Shown in pieces: positions 5,097 through 5,100 of a DNA stretch of 5,100 bases. Source of the DNA: an uncultured Prevotella sp. (GTDB lineage Bacteria; Bacteroidota; Bacteroidia; Bacteroidales; Bacteroidaceae). The position numbers were made by a program, and so were the translations under genes. Where the stretch lies: contig CABSIA010000174.1 of assembly GCA_902477645.1 (NCBI GenBank), positions 1 through 5,100 on the forward strand, given 5' to 3'. The notes under the pieces were generated by a model. That model worked only from the letters and a program-made list of their open reading frames with translations, searched no databases and had not been told where the DNA came from. Position 1 is the first letter of the stretch; each line of letters starts with the position of its first letter.

Positions 5097-5100
5097 GTTA

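Overview
The window looks like a Bacteroidales chromosome (Bacteroides/Prevotella type). Every secreted protein here has a signal peptide whose best cleavage site leaves a glutamine first, A|Q or S|Q, which is characteristic of Bacteroidetes. Start codons lack clear Shine-Dalgarno sequences and sit in A-rich leaders. The sigma factor is of the extracytoplasmic-function (ECF) kind common in this phylum. No database search was possible, so family names rest on motifs read by eye.

The minus strand carries four tightly spaced genes, read from right to left, that look like one operon. In order they are: an LPP20-like periplasmic protein (3619-4302); a protein with a DUF4384-type domain (2727-3596); a secreted protein of five Sel1 repeats plus a caspase-like peptidase C14 domain with an intact His/Cys dyad (1140-2723); and a large secreted protein with a coiled-coil and proline-rich N-terminus that runs off the left edge (1-1125). 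The gaps are 22, 3 and 14 bases. All four products appear to be exported without a lipobox, so they probably meet in the periplasm.

An ECF-type sigma factor gene on the plus strand (4767-5096) is divergent from the operon. It encodes a complete region 2 but stops at 109 residues, before any region 4, so it is either truncated or frameshifted.

The 464-base divergent intergenic region (4303-4766) is not featureless. It holds a long, interrupted inverted repeat (4403-4551, about 45 possible base pairs). On the minus strand this is followed by a short hairpin ending in a T-run that overlaps the base of the long structure. This could be a structured leader or attenuator for the operon, or an independent small RNA.

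The best candidate for an undescribed system is the whole unit: an exported caspase-like protease with a Sel1 scaffold, made with two LPP20/DUF4384-type partners and a fourth secreted protein, behind a structured leader and beside an ECF sigma factor. The sequence supports the gene content and architecture; what the system does is unknown.
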